From Falsarthrobacter nasiphocae (GTDB lineage: Bacteria > Actinomycetota > Actinomycetes > Actinomycetales > Micrococcaceae): a stretch of 64,000 nt of DNA. The notes beneath the pieces were generated by a model. The model made no database searches and was not told where the DNA came from. It saw only the letters and a program-made list of their open reading frames with translations. How positions within the stretch are numbered: the first letter of the stretch is position 1; the number at the start of each line of letters is the position of its first letter. Below, piece after piece: positions 30,572 to 37,415 of the stretch. The stretch covers positions 1,048,965 through 1,112,964 of the forward strand of contig NZ_JAVDUI010000001.1 in assembly GCF_031456275.1 (NCBI RefSeq), read 5' to 3'. A program made the translations under genes and the position numbers.

Positions 30572-30742
30572 ATGGGACTTGGAGACAAGATCAGCAACGC
30601 GGCTGAGGACCTCAAGGGCAAGGCCAAGGAGACCGCTGGCAAGGTGACCGACAACGAGCAGCTTCAGGCCGAGGGCCAGGGCGACCAGCTCGCCGCCGGC
30701 GCCAAGAAGGTCGGCGAAGACGTGAAGGACACCTTCAAGTAA
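30572..30742 (+). CDS. CsbD-family small stress-response protein
   Basis: 56 residues (MGLGDKISNAAEDLKGKAKE, then TAGKVTDNEQLQAEGQGDQL and a Lys-rich C terminus). This is the full length and composition of CsbD/YjbJ proteins: charged, amphipathic, without Cys or aromatic residues. In Bacillus csbD belongs to the SigB general-stress regulon; the biochemical role is unknown. Ribosome site AGGAAAGG lies 7-10 bases before the ATG. A hairpin terminator follows about 40 bases after the stop, so it is monocistronic. Confidence 0.93.
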   Translation: MGLGDKISNAAEDLKGKAKETAGKVTDNEQLQAEGQGDQLAAGAKKVGEDVKDTFK

Positions 30743-30783
30743 AGACCCTCCGCGCTAGGCCCGAAAGGCCCGCGTTGTTATAC

Positions 30784-30822
30784 GAAGGCCCTGCTCACCC
30801 TGCGTGAGCGGGGCTTTCGTCG
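30784..30822 (+). terminator. Terminator of the CsbD gene
   Basis: GAAGGCCCTGCTCAC (30784-30798) pairs imperfectly with GTGAGCGGGGCTTTC (30804-30818) around a 5-base loop and is followed by a T-rich run (GTCGTT). Confidence 0.75.
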
Positions 30823-30893
30823 TTGAAGCCCAACCCCGCTCCTGCCCCCTTTCAGCAGGAGGGCGGGGAGCGAGCCGCCACGTCACCTCCGCA

Positions 30894-31586
30894 CTACAAC
30901 CCGCCCCCGCCCGACCACAGACCCAGCGCCTGCGCCGCGGAGAGCAGAAGCCCCACCGTGGCGTAGAGGGACAGGGGCGTCATGAGGAGCCACTCCCGGA
31001 GTGAGCCGGTCAGTCCGAGCACGGGCACAGCGAACCGGCGCCCCGAGACCGGCCAGAGCAGCGCGACGCCCCCTCGCGTCAGTGCGTCTCCGAGAACGTG
31101 GGCGGCAACCCCGAGCCCGATGGCCCAGGGGAACCACGCCTCCCCGCCCGGCCCGGCGGCGGCCACCGCGAGGGCCACAGCGATCCCCACAAGCCAGCCA
31201 GTCTTGGGGCCCGGGACGATCTTCAACGCAGTGAAGGCCAGGGATCCGAGGAGCAGCGAGGCGAGCACCGGCACCCACGGGGTGCGCCCGGCGAGCACCG
31301 CGAAGATCACGGCGACGGCGATGCCTGCGAGCGAGTGGGTGCCCTGGCGATGTCCGCCTGCGGCTGCCTCCACAACGCGCGCGCCGACCGAGCTGATGGG
31401 CGGCAGGGCCCGGGTCAGAGTGGCGCGACGGTGGTCGAGGTCCGGCAGGAGGGCCGCCCCCGCGCAGACCAGGGACCCCGTGGCCACGCCCGCCGGGTCA
31501 AGGGGCATCAGGCCCGCCCCCAACGTGGTGGACGTCAGCCCCACCCACAGTGCGGCCCCGCTCGCCGCGTGGTGCCCGCCCATCAT
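30894..31586 (-). CDS. YdjM/DUF457-type membrane-bound metal-dependent hydrolase
   Basis: 230-residue membrane protein with five or six TM segments. Conserved His/Asp positions typical of the YdjM (LexA-regulated inner-membrane hydrolase) family are present: HHAASG at the N terminus, LLPDLDHRRATL, GHRQGTHSL, and AAHVLGDALTRGGVALLWP. The substrate is unknown in all members. The frame is open far upstream, but codon use and similarity begin at the paired ATGs 31586/31583. About 190 bp separate it from the divergent glycosyltransferase gene. No SOS box is visible there. Confidence 0.85.
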   Translation of the reverse strand: MMGGHHAASGAALWVGLTSTTLGAGLMPLDPAGVATGSLVCAGAALLPDLDHRRATLTRALPPISSVGARVVEAAAGGHRQGTHSLAGIAVAVIFAVLAGRTPWVPVLASLLLGSLAFTALKIVPGPKTGWLVGIAVALAVAAAGPGGEAWFPWAIGLGVAAHVLGDALTRGGVALLWPVSGRRFAVPVLGLTGSLREWLLMTPLSLYATVGLLLSAAQALGLWSGGGGL

Positions 31587-31765
31587 TGCTTCCGTGCCTG
31601 CCTCTCCTCGTCCGAAACGCCTGGCCCCGAAGCCCCTCACCGGGGCCCGTCCAGGAGATTCCATCCTGTCAGGAGGGGTGGACACGTTGAGGGAACGCGA
31701 TGGGCCCAGCGCCATCCTCAGACGCGGCACAGCCCCACAACTGCGGCTTGACAGTTCACCTCGAC

Positions 31766-31771
31766 TAACCT
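31766..31771 (+). promoter_or_regulatory. -10 element of the GT2 gene (leaderless)
   Basis: TAACCT is followed by seven bases and the ATG at 31779. A TTGACA lies upstream at 31748-31753, but only 12 bases away, too close for a standard -35 element. Confidence 0.4.
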
Positions 31772-31778
31772 GAGAACC

Positions 31779-32780
31779 ATGCTCCCGAATCTTTCCGTCG
31801 TCGTACCGGTGTACAACGAAGAAGAAGTCCTTCCGCTCCTTGTCGAGCGTCTGAAGCCGGCCCTCGACGCCATCAACACGAGCTATGAAGTGGTCTTCGT
31901 GGACGACGGCTCCGCAGACCAGAGCCCCGCGCTCCTTCAGCGGATTGCCCGCGAGTGGGAGAACGCGCGCATCATCCGCCTGCGGGCCAATGCGGGCCAC
32001 CAGGCGGCCATCACGGCGGGCCTGGCGCGCTCCCGCGGCGAGTGGGTCGCGACCATCGACGCCGACCTCCAGGACCCGCCCGAGGTCATCGGCGAGATGC
32101 TCGAGACCGCCCTCCGGGAGAAGGTGGACGTCGTCTACGGCGTGCGGACCGACCGCTCCACCGACACCTATTTCAAGCGCACCACGGCCGAGGGCTTCTA
32201 CCGGCTCATGGCGCGCATGGGCGCCAAGGGGGCCATGAACGCCGGCGACTTCCGTCTCATCAGCCGCGCCACCGTGGAGGCCGTGCTGGCCCTGCCGGAG
32301 CACGGCCGCGTCCTGCGCCTCGTCATCCCCGCCCTGGGCTTCCCCTCGGCAGAGGTCGGCTACAAGCGGGAGGTCCGCGCCGCCGGGGACTCCAAGTACC
32401 CCCTGTCCAAGATGCTCAAGCTGACGCTCGACGCCGTCACGGGCCTGTCCCACGCGCCGCTTCGCCTGGCGACCTGGATGGCGGGAATCGGTTTCGTCGT
32501 CGCCTTTGGCGTGGGCATCTACGCCCTGGTTGCGAAGGCCACCGGGGACCCGAGCAGCGGCTGGGCCTCGACGGTCTGCATCATGGCCGCCCTCGCCGCG
32601 CTCCAGCTCCTGTGCCTCGGCATCCTGGGCGAGTACGTGGGGCGGATGTACCTCGCCATGCAGGCGCGCCCCAGCCATTACGTGGCCTATGACAGCCTCG
32701 AGCAGCCGCTTCCGCGGGGGGACGAGCGCCAGGACGAGCCTCAGCCCGCGCCGCACTCCAGCACGCCGCTCGCCCCGTGA
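31779..32780 (+). CDS. GT2 glycosyltransferase, polyprenyl-phosphate sugar synthase (GtrB/DPM1-like)
   Basis: 333 residues. The N-terminal GT-A domain has LSVVVPVYNEEEVLPLL, VVFVDDGSADQS, NAGHQAAITAGLARSRGEWVATIDADLQDPPE (metal-binding DAD) and GVRTDRSTDTYFKR. Two TM segments follow at about residues 235-310, the GtrB/ArnC arrangement. It probably transfers a hexose (glucose or mannose) or amino-sugar from a nucleotide sugar to undecaprenyl phosphate on the inner face of the membrane. Its stop overlaps the GtrA-like gene by 4 bases, so the pair makes and flips the lipid-linked sugar. Confidence 0.93.
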   Translation: MLPNLSVVVPVYNEEEVLPLLVERLKPALDAINTSYEVVFVDDGSADQSPALLQRIAREWENARIIRLRANAGHQAAITAGLARSRGEWVATIDADLQDPPEVIGEMLETALREKVDVVYGVRTDRSTDTYFKRTTAEGFYRLMARMGAKGAMNAGDFRLISRATVEAVLALPEHGRVLRLVIPALGFPSAEVGYKREVRAAGDSKYPLSKMLKLTLDAVTGLSHAPLRLATWMAGIGFVVAFGVGIYALVAKATGDPSSGWASTVCIMAALAALQLLCLGILGEYVGRMYLAMQARPSHYVAYDSLEQPLPRGDERQDEPQPAPHSSTPLAP

Positions 32781-33205
32781 CGTCCTCGCCGGCCTCCGGG
32801 CGCCTCGCAGGGCTGCGGCAGAACCAGTTCATCCGCTTCGCGATGACGGGCGTCGCCAACACCGCGATCTATTACGTCCTCTACCTCCTGCTGCTTCTCG
32901 TGGCGCCGTACCTTGTGGCGCATGTCGTGGCGTGGGTTTCCGGGATGGTCTTCTCGTTCTTCGCCAACTGTGTGTTCACGTTCAAGGTGCGCCCCACGTG
33001 GGGCCGGTTCCTCGCCTTCTTGGGCGCGCCCCTCATGACTCTCGCCTTGTCCTCGGTGCTCTCCTGGCTTTTCGTGGACGTGTGGGGAGTGTCCGACGTC
33101 GTTGGGCCGCTGCTCGCGAGCCTCGTCTCGATGCCGGTGTCGTTCCTGGCCACGAAGCTCCTCCTGACGAACTCCCGGCACGACCGCGCCACCCCCGTGG
33201 TCTAG
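32777..33205 (+). CDS. GtrA-family membrane protein, probable lipid-linked sugar flippase
   Basis: 142 residues with four TM segments and the GtrA signature FIRFAMTGVANTAIYYVLYLLLL at the start, followed by WVSGMVFSFFANCVFTFK. GtrA proteins are thought to flip polyprenyl-phosphate sugars across the membrane. Coupling through a GTGA overlap to the GT2 gene fits this. The acceptor glycan and its glycosyltransferase are not adjacent; the DUF6541 and GT87 proteins elsewhere in the window are possible users. Confidence 0.9.
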   Translation: MTSSPASGRLAGLRQNQFIRFAMTGVANTAIYYVLYLLLLLVAPYLVAHVVAWVSGMVFSFFANCVFTFKVRPTWGRFLAFLGAPLMTLALSSVLSWLFVDVWGVSDVVGPLLASLVSMPVSFLATKLLLTNSRHDRATPVV

Positions 33206-33252
33206 ACCGGTCCCATAGCGGGCCAGGTCACACGGGAGGTTAACAACAGATG

Positions 33253-33274
33253 AACGAATGCGGGCGTGTTCGTT
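33253..33274. promoter_or_regulatory. Inverted repeat upstream of the phosphate transporter gene
   Basis: AACGAA (33253-33258), ten bases, TTCGTT (33269-33274), within an AT-richer stretch that also has GTTAAC (33239-33244) and TTAATTT. The site lies about 55 bases before the pit start. A phosphate regulator such as PhoP could act here, but the sequence does not clearly match a known box. Confidence 0.3.
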
Positions 33275-33327
33275 AATTTCTCCGCCGCCCTTCCTTGAGA
33301 GGCCTCGACGGGGAGCACACTTGAACC

Positions 33328-34560
33328 ATGGGTCCCGAACTCTTCATTCTCGTCCTCGTCATCGGCACGGCTCTCGCCTTCGACTTCACGAACGGCTTCC
33401 ACGACACAGCCAACGCCATGGCGACCTCGATCGCCACAGGCGCGCTCAAGCCCAAGAAGGCCGTGGCGCTCTCGGCGGTCCTCAACCTCATCGGCGCCTT
33501 CCTCAGCATCGAGGTCGCCCTCACGGTGACGAATGCCGTCATCAACATCCAGTCGCCCTCCGGGGCGCCGAAGCCCGAGTTCCTCGAGAACGGCGGGCAC
33601 CAGCTCCTCATGCTGGTCCTCGCAGGCCTCGTCGGCGCGATCATCTGGAACCTCCTGACCTGGCTGTTCGGCCTTCCCTCAAGCTCATCCCACGCGCTGT
33701 TCGGCGGGCTCGTCGGCTCGACGATCGCCGCCCTCGGGTTCGCGGGCGTCAACTGGCAGGGTGACGGGCACAAGCTCGGCGGCGTGGTCGGCAAGGTCAT
33801 CCTCCCGGCTCTCCTCTCCCCGCTCATCGCCGGCATCATCGCGGCCGTGGGCACATGGCTCATCTACAAGATCACCAGCTCCGTGGCCGAGCGCTACAAG
33901 GAGAAGGGTTTCCGCTGGGGCCAGATCGGCTCCGCCTCCCTCGTCTCCCTCGCCCACGGCACCAACGACGCCCAGAAGACGATGGGCGTCATCACCCTGG
34001 CCCTCATCGCCTCCGGACAGTGGCACCACACGGACGAGATCCCGTTCTGGGTCAAGGTCGCGTGCGCCGTCGCCATCGCCCTCGGCACCTACCTCGGCGG
34101 GTGGCGCATCATCCGCACGCTGGGCAAGGGCCTCGTGGAGATCTCCTCGCCGCAGGGAATGGCAGCCGAGGGCGCCTCGGCCGCCACGATCCTCGCCTCG
34201 AGCCACCTCGGCTTCGCGCTCTCGACGACCCACGTCGCCACGGGCTCCATCCTGGGAAGCGGCGTCGGCAAGCCGGGCGCCCAGGTGCGCTGGAGCGTCG
34301 CGGGCCGCATGATGGCCGCCTGGGTCATCACGCTCCCGGCCGCCGGTCTCGTCGGCGCGGCCACCTACTGGGCCGGATCGCTCCTGCCGGGCGTCTGGGG
34401 CGCCATCCTCATCATGGCCATCCTCATCGGCCTTTCCGGGTGGATGGTCCTCCGGTCCCGCAAGGACGTCGTCGACCACAACAACGTCAACCACGACTGG
34501 GACGGCGAGCCCGCCGACGCCCCCACCGAGCCCGCCGCGCCTGAGCGCGCGACCGTCTGA
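33328..34560 (+). CDS. pit: PiT-family inorganic phosphate transporter
   Basis: 410-residue membrane protein with about ten TM segments. Both PiT signature repeats are present: ALAFDFTNGFHDTANAMATSIATGAL near the N terminus and the second GTNDAQKTMGVITLALIASG copy near residue 210. SSSSHALFGGLVG and STTHVATGSILGSG are the matching internal repeats. It is a low-affinity phosphate (metal-phosphate):H+ symporter by family. The downstream small membrane gene is co-transcribed (18-base gap). The ATG at 33328 lies 6 bases after a CACACT hexamer, so it may be leaderless. Confidence 0.95.
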   Translation: MGPELFILVLVIGTALAFDFTNGFHDTANAMATSIATGALKPKKAVALSAVLNLIGAFLSIEVALTVTNAVINIQSPSGAPKPEFLENGGHQLLMLVLAGLVGAIIWNLLTWLFGLPSSSSHALFGGLVGSTIAALGFAGVNWQGDGHKLGGVVGKVILPALLSPLIAGIIAAVGTWLIYKITSSVAERYKEKGFRWGQIGSASLVSLAHGTNDAQKTMGVITLALIASGQWHHTDEIPFWVKVACAVAIALGTYLGGWRIIRTLGKGLVEISSPQGMAAEGASAATILASSHLGFALSTTHVATGSILGSGVGKPGAQVRWSVAGRMMAAWVITLPAAGLVGAATYWAGSLLPGVWGAILIMAILIGLSGWMVLRSRKDVVDHNNVNHDWDGEPADAPTEPAAPERATV

Positions 34561-34577
34561 ACGCGGAAGGAACCCTC

Positions 34578-34877
34578 ATGAGCAACCTTGGCTTCGCGCT
34601 CGACGCCGCCTGGAAAGTCCTGACTGTCGGCCTGCTGCTGGGCGCCGGGCTGCCGGCCCTCTTCGCCGTGGGCATCCGCTCGCTCGCGTGGGGCACCGCC
34701 CACGAGACCACCGGGGACGTGCAGACGCACCCCGCCGGCCGGGTCATCGCGTACCTGTGCTTCGCCCTCGTGGCGGTGGCCATCGCGTGCGGCATCCTCG
34801 TCGTCGTCTCCTCGGGACTCGGCAAGGCCGTCGACTTCTCGCACGGATTCCCCATCCTCGTCGACAAGGGCCACTAG
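34578..34877 (+). CDS. Small membrane protein linked to the phosphate transporter
   Basis: 99 residues with two TM segments (about residues 12-34 and 58-80) and no recognised domain. AAGGA lies 7 bases before the ATG. The same kind of short two-TM protein directly follows pit genes in related actinobacteria as I recall them, so it may be an accessory subunit. That link is inference from position. Confidence 0.8.
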   Translation: MSNLGFALDAAWKVLTVGLLLGAGLPALFAVGIRSLAWGTAHETTGDVQTHPAGRVIAYLCFALVAVAIACGILVVVSSGLGKAVDFSHGFPILVDKGH

Positions 34878-34942
34878 GCCCGCCAACGGACCCGCTGGCT
34901 GAGCCACGGCCCAGCCGGGAGCCCTGAACCCAGGAAGCAGCC

Positions 34943-35221
34943 GTGAACATTGTCGCTCGCACCCTCGCCTGGATCCGCGCCGGTTATCCGGCGGGCGTCC
35001 CCCAGTCCGACTACCAGCCCCTCCTCGCCCTCCTGCGCCGCCGTCTGACAGAGGCCGAGGTGCAGGAGATCGCGCGCCGATTCGAGGACGGCGGCGTGCT
35101 GGAGGAGCCCCGCGTGGACGTGGGCGTCGAGATCACGAAGGTCACCGACGAGACGCCGAGCGAAGAGGACATCGCCCGGGTTCTCCGCCACCTCGAGGGC
35201 ACCGGGCTCGACCCCCACTAG
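34943..35221 (+). CDS. DUF3349-family protein
   Basis: 92-residue soluble protein. The N terminus (IVARTLAWIRAGYPAGVPQSDYQPLLALLRRRLTEAEVQEIARRF) is the DUF3349 signature, a small helical fold known from mycobacterial structures but without a function. The C-terminal half contains ITKVTDETPSEEDIARVLRHL. It has an AGGAAGCAG ribosome site. It may be transcribed with the pit operon. The 66-bp palindrome after it is a likely terminator. Confidence 0.85.
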   Translation: MNIVARTLAWIRAGYPAGVPQSDYQPLLALLRRRLTEAEVQEIARRFEDGGVLEEPRVDVGVEITKVTDETPSEEDIARVLRHLEGTGLDPH

Positions 35222-35246
35222 CAGCCTCCCGCTCCTCCTGATCCCT

Positions 35247-35312
35247 CCCGTTCCGGGGCGGGTTTCGCACGACTGGAGGCCCAAAATCGTGCGAAACCCG
35301 CCACGAAACGGG
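35247..35312. repeat. 66-bp palindromic element, copy 1
   Basis: Long near-perfect hairpin: arms begin CCCGTTCCGGGGCGGGTTTC and continue through GCACGA, the loop contains GGAGGCCCAA, and the return arm ends AAACGGG. It lies between the convergent DUF3349 and MFS genes, so it can act as a bidirectional terminator. Copy 2 (46006-46071) has exactly the same length with the loop reversed. A diverged copy 3 lies inside the NIS synthetase gene. Confidence 0.85.
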
Positions 35313-35348
35313 GGAAGAGCGGCGGGAGGGACGTGTGCGGGCGGAGTC

Positions 35349-36608
35349 CTAACCCGCCGCGCGCCCCAGCCCGCGCCAGGCCGTCAGGGCCCCAAGGGCC
35401 GCGACGGCGAACGACACCCAGGCCGCAGCGCCGTATCCCGCCGCCTGCGCCAGGGTGAGCACAGCCCAGGCGGCCAAGAACGAGAGGGCGAGCGGGATGC
35501 ACGTGAGGAGGGTGAAGTCGCTCCCCGCATGATCCGGCCGGGCAAACCGCAGCGCCTGCGCGTACACCGTCACGTTGAGGACCGTGTAGCCGGACAGGAG
35601 GAGGCCCACGCCTGCGGCAGCCGCCGTGAACGATCCCCCGCCCGCGAAGACCGGCCCCAGGCCCCAGACACCCGCCGCGAGGACCGCAATGCCAAGACCC
35701 ACACCTGCCCGCCGGCCCCACTTGGCCGAGATCCAGCCAGCGAGCAGCCCCGCGGCGATCGCCGGGAGGGAGGCCCACGTCAGCGTGATGAGGCCGACTT
35801 CGGACAGACTCCGCCCGGAGTCCGTGAGCGCCGGCGTCACGAGGGAGTAGGCCCCGGCAGAACCCATGTAGAGCAGCGGCATGGCGACGAAGCACCAGGC
35901 CCGCGCCTCCGCACTGGCGAAGACGCCGAAGAAGTCGCCGAGACTCCGCGGCCCGGCCGGGGAGTCAGCCTCACTCGACGCAACACCCGTCGCTGGATCC
36001 CCCACTACGTGCTCGGCCTCACGATGAGTGATGACGGGGATGAGCGCCACCGCCGTCGTCAGCGCCAGGAGGACGGCGGCAGCACGCAGCCCCCAGTGAT
36101 CCGCGACGATAACGGCCCCCGCACCCCCCACAAGGTTCCCGACGTAACTCGCCGAGACCTGGACTGCGCTGCCAAGGTCCCGCCGGCCGCCTGCGAGGCC
36201 GCGAACGGAGAGCGCGTCCGCGGCAATGTCCTGGGTGGCGCTCATGATGATGAAAAGCCCGACGACGGCCACGAGCAGTGGGAGCTGCTCCGAGGGCCGG
36301 GACACCAGCGCCAGACCCAGCAGGGCGAAGACCATGAGCGGCTGGAGGAGAAGGAGCCAGGCCCGGTAGTGGCCTGCACCCGCGAAGCGAGGGCTCCAGG
36401 AGGCCGGGGTGAACCGGTCCAGCAGGGGAGCCCACAAGAACTTGAGCGGCCAGACGAGACCGAGAAGCTGAATGAGACCGAGCGTGGACAGGCTCACCCC
36501 GTCCGCGCGAAGGATCGCCACGAGCCCCACGGACAGGAAGCCGACGCCGATGAACTGCGTGGCGTAGAGCGCCGTCAGGAGCCTGAGGGAAACACCGGGC
36601 GACGACAC
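35349..36608 (-). CDS. MFS transporter, probable siderophore exporter
   Basis: 419 residues, 12 TM segments, MFS fold. The start (LRLLTALYATQFIGVGFLSVGLVAILRADG) and WPLKFLWAPLLDRF in the second loop resemble the AmpG-like branch. Three bases separate the stop of the siderophore-interacting protein gene from its ATG, and the pair diverges from the siderophore biosynthetic genes across an iron box. The most economical role is efflux of the finished siderophore, or import of the iron complex; export is more usual for single MFS proteins in such loci. Substrate assignment is by context only. Confidence 0.85.
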   Translation of the reverse strand: MSSPGVSLRLLTALYATQFIGVGFLSVGLVAILRADGVSLSTLGLIQLLGLVWPLKFLWAPLLDRFTPASWSPRFAGAGHYRAWLLLLQPLMVFALLGLALVSRPSEQLPLLVAVVGLFIIMSATQDIAADALSVRGLAGGRRDLGSAVQVSASYVGNLVGGAGAVIVADHWGLRAAAVLLALTTAVALIPVITHREAEHVVGDPATGVASSEADSPAGPRSLGDFFGVFASAEARAWCFVAMPLLYMGSAGAYSLVTPALTDSGRSLSEVGLITLTWASLPAIAAGLLAGWISAKWGRRAGVGLGIAVLAAGVWGLGPVFAGGGSFTAAAAGVGLLLSGYTVLNVTVYAQALRFARPDHAGSDFTLLTCIPLALSFLAAWAVLTLAQAAGYGAAAWVSFAVAALGALTAWRGLGRAAG

Positions 36609-36611
36609 TGC

Positions 36612-37331
36612 CTAGGCCCCCTTCCAGTAACCGAGAGCGGAGACGGCTGTCTTGGGAACGCCGTGCTCGTGTCGGAGAGCCTTGACGAGAGCCCGTGTGC
36701 GGGCTGCCTCGAGGGCGACCCATACCCGCTGCCCCTGTGGCCTGACGAGGCGAGCCACCTCCTCTTCAACCCGCGGCCCGCCCGGCGAGCAGCGGACGAG
36801 GGAATGGGAGGGGCGGAGGCGGACGGGCACGTCGGCGTCGTCCTCCCGCGCCTGCTCGAGAACGATGTCCGCGGGGGCGTCGCCCAGGTGGTCCAGGAGG
36901 GAGTTGATCGCGGGGAGGGCGGCCATGTCCCCCACCACCAGGGTCCGCTCCCACGGGGTGCCCTCTGCGGGGCCCTCGCCGTCCCAGTCGTACCGGCTGC
37001 CGAGGAGGCTGGCCTCGATCGTCTGCCCGGGCGCGGCTGCGCGGGCCCAGTCCGAGGCGATCCCCTCGTGGAGGGCGAACTCCAGCCACGCGTTCCCCGA
37101 GGCAGGGTCGGGGTCCACGAGGGTGAAGGCCCGCTGGTGCGGGCGGCCGCCGTCGTCGAACCACAAACGCAGCCACATGGTGGGGTGGATGCCCTCTTCC
37201 GCCAGGAGCGGCCCGCAGTTGACATGCACGCGGCGGAAGCCCGGCGTGACGGCCTCGGCGGCAAGCACGCGGAGAGTGGTCTGTTTTGAGCCCATCGCCT
37301 TCATGACGAGGCGCTCCAGGCGAACGGCCAT
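36612..37331 (-). CDS. Siderophore-interacting protein (SIP family, FAD/NAD(P)H ferric-siderophore reductase)
   Basis: 239 residues of the ViuB/SIP family. They release iron from imported ferric siderophores by reduction with NAD(P)H through FAD. Visible parts are the FAD domain with HQRAFTLVDPDP (R-x-F-T/Y), then GSRYDW, the nucleotide domain start RTLVVGDMAALPAINSLLDHL, and the C-terminal LRHEHGVPKTAVSALGYWKGA. AGAGGAG lies just before ATG 37331. First gene of the leftward arm of the siderophore locus, corresponding to the role of desF in Streptomyces. Regulation by iron is expected from the box at 37389-37407. Confidence 0.93.
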   Translation of the reverse strand: MAVRLERLVMKAMGSKQTTLRVLAAEAVTPGFRRVHVNCGPLLAEEGIHPTMWLRLWFDDGGRPHQRAFTLVDPDPASGNAWLEFALHEGIASDWARAAAPGQTIEASLLGSRYDWDGEGPAEGTPWERTLVVGDMAALPAINSLLDHLGDAPADIVLEQAREDDADVPVRLRPSHSLVRCSPGGPRVEEEVARLVRPQGQRVWVALEAARTRALVKALRHEHGVPKTAVSALGYWKGA

Positions 37332-37355
37332 CGGTTTCTCCTCTTCGAGTTCCCT

Positions 37356-37381
37356 ATTACGAAACTATGTCCTATCGTAAT
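37356..37381. promoter_or_regulatory. Inverted repeat in the siderophore divergent promoter
   Basis: ATTACGA (37356-37362), 12 bases, TCGTAAT (37375-37381): a perfect 7-bp inverted repeat in very AT-rich DNA. It lies 8 bases from the iron box. It may bind a second regulator or contain the divergent -10 elements. Confidence 0.5.
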
Positions 37382-37388
37382 CGAGGAC

Positions 37389-37407
37389 TGAGGTAAGCCT
37401 AACCTGT
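37389..37407. promoter_or_regulatory. IdeR/DmdR1-type iron box
   Basis: TGAGGTAAGCCTAACCTGT matches 16 of 19 positions of the actinobacterial iron box (TWAGGTWAGSCTWACCTWA), with the core AGGTAAGCCTAACCT intact. It ends 8 bases before the GTG of the first biosynthetic gene, so iron-bound repressor would block transcription or initiation. Confidence 0.9.
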
Positions 37408-37415
37408 GGAGAACC

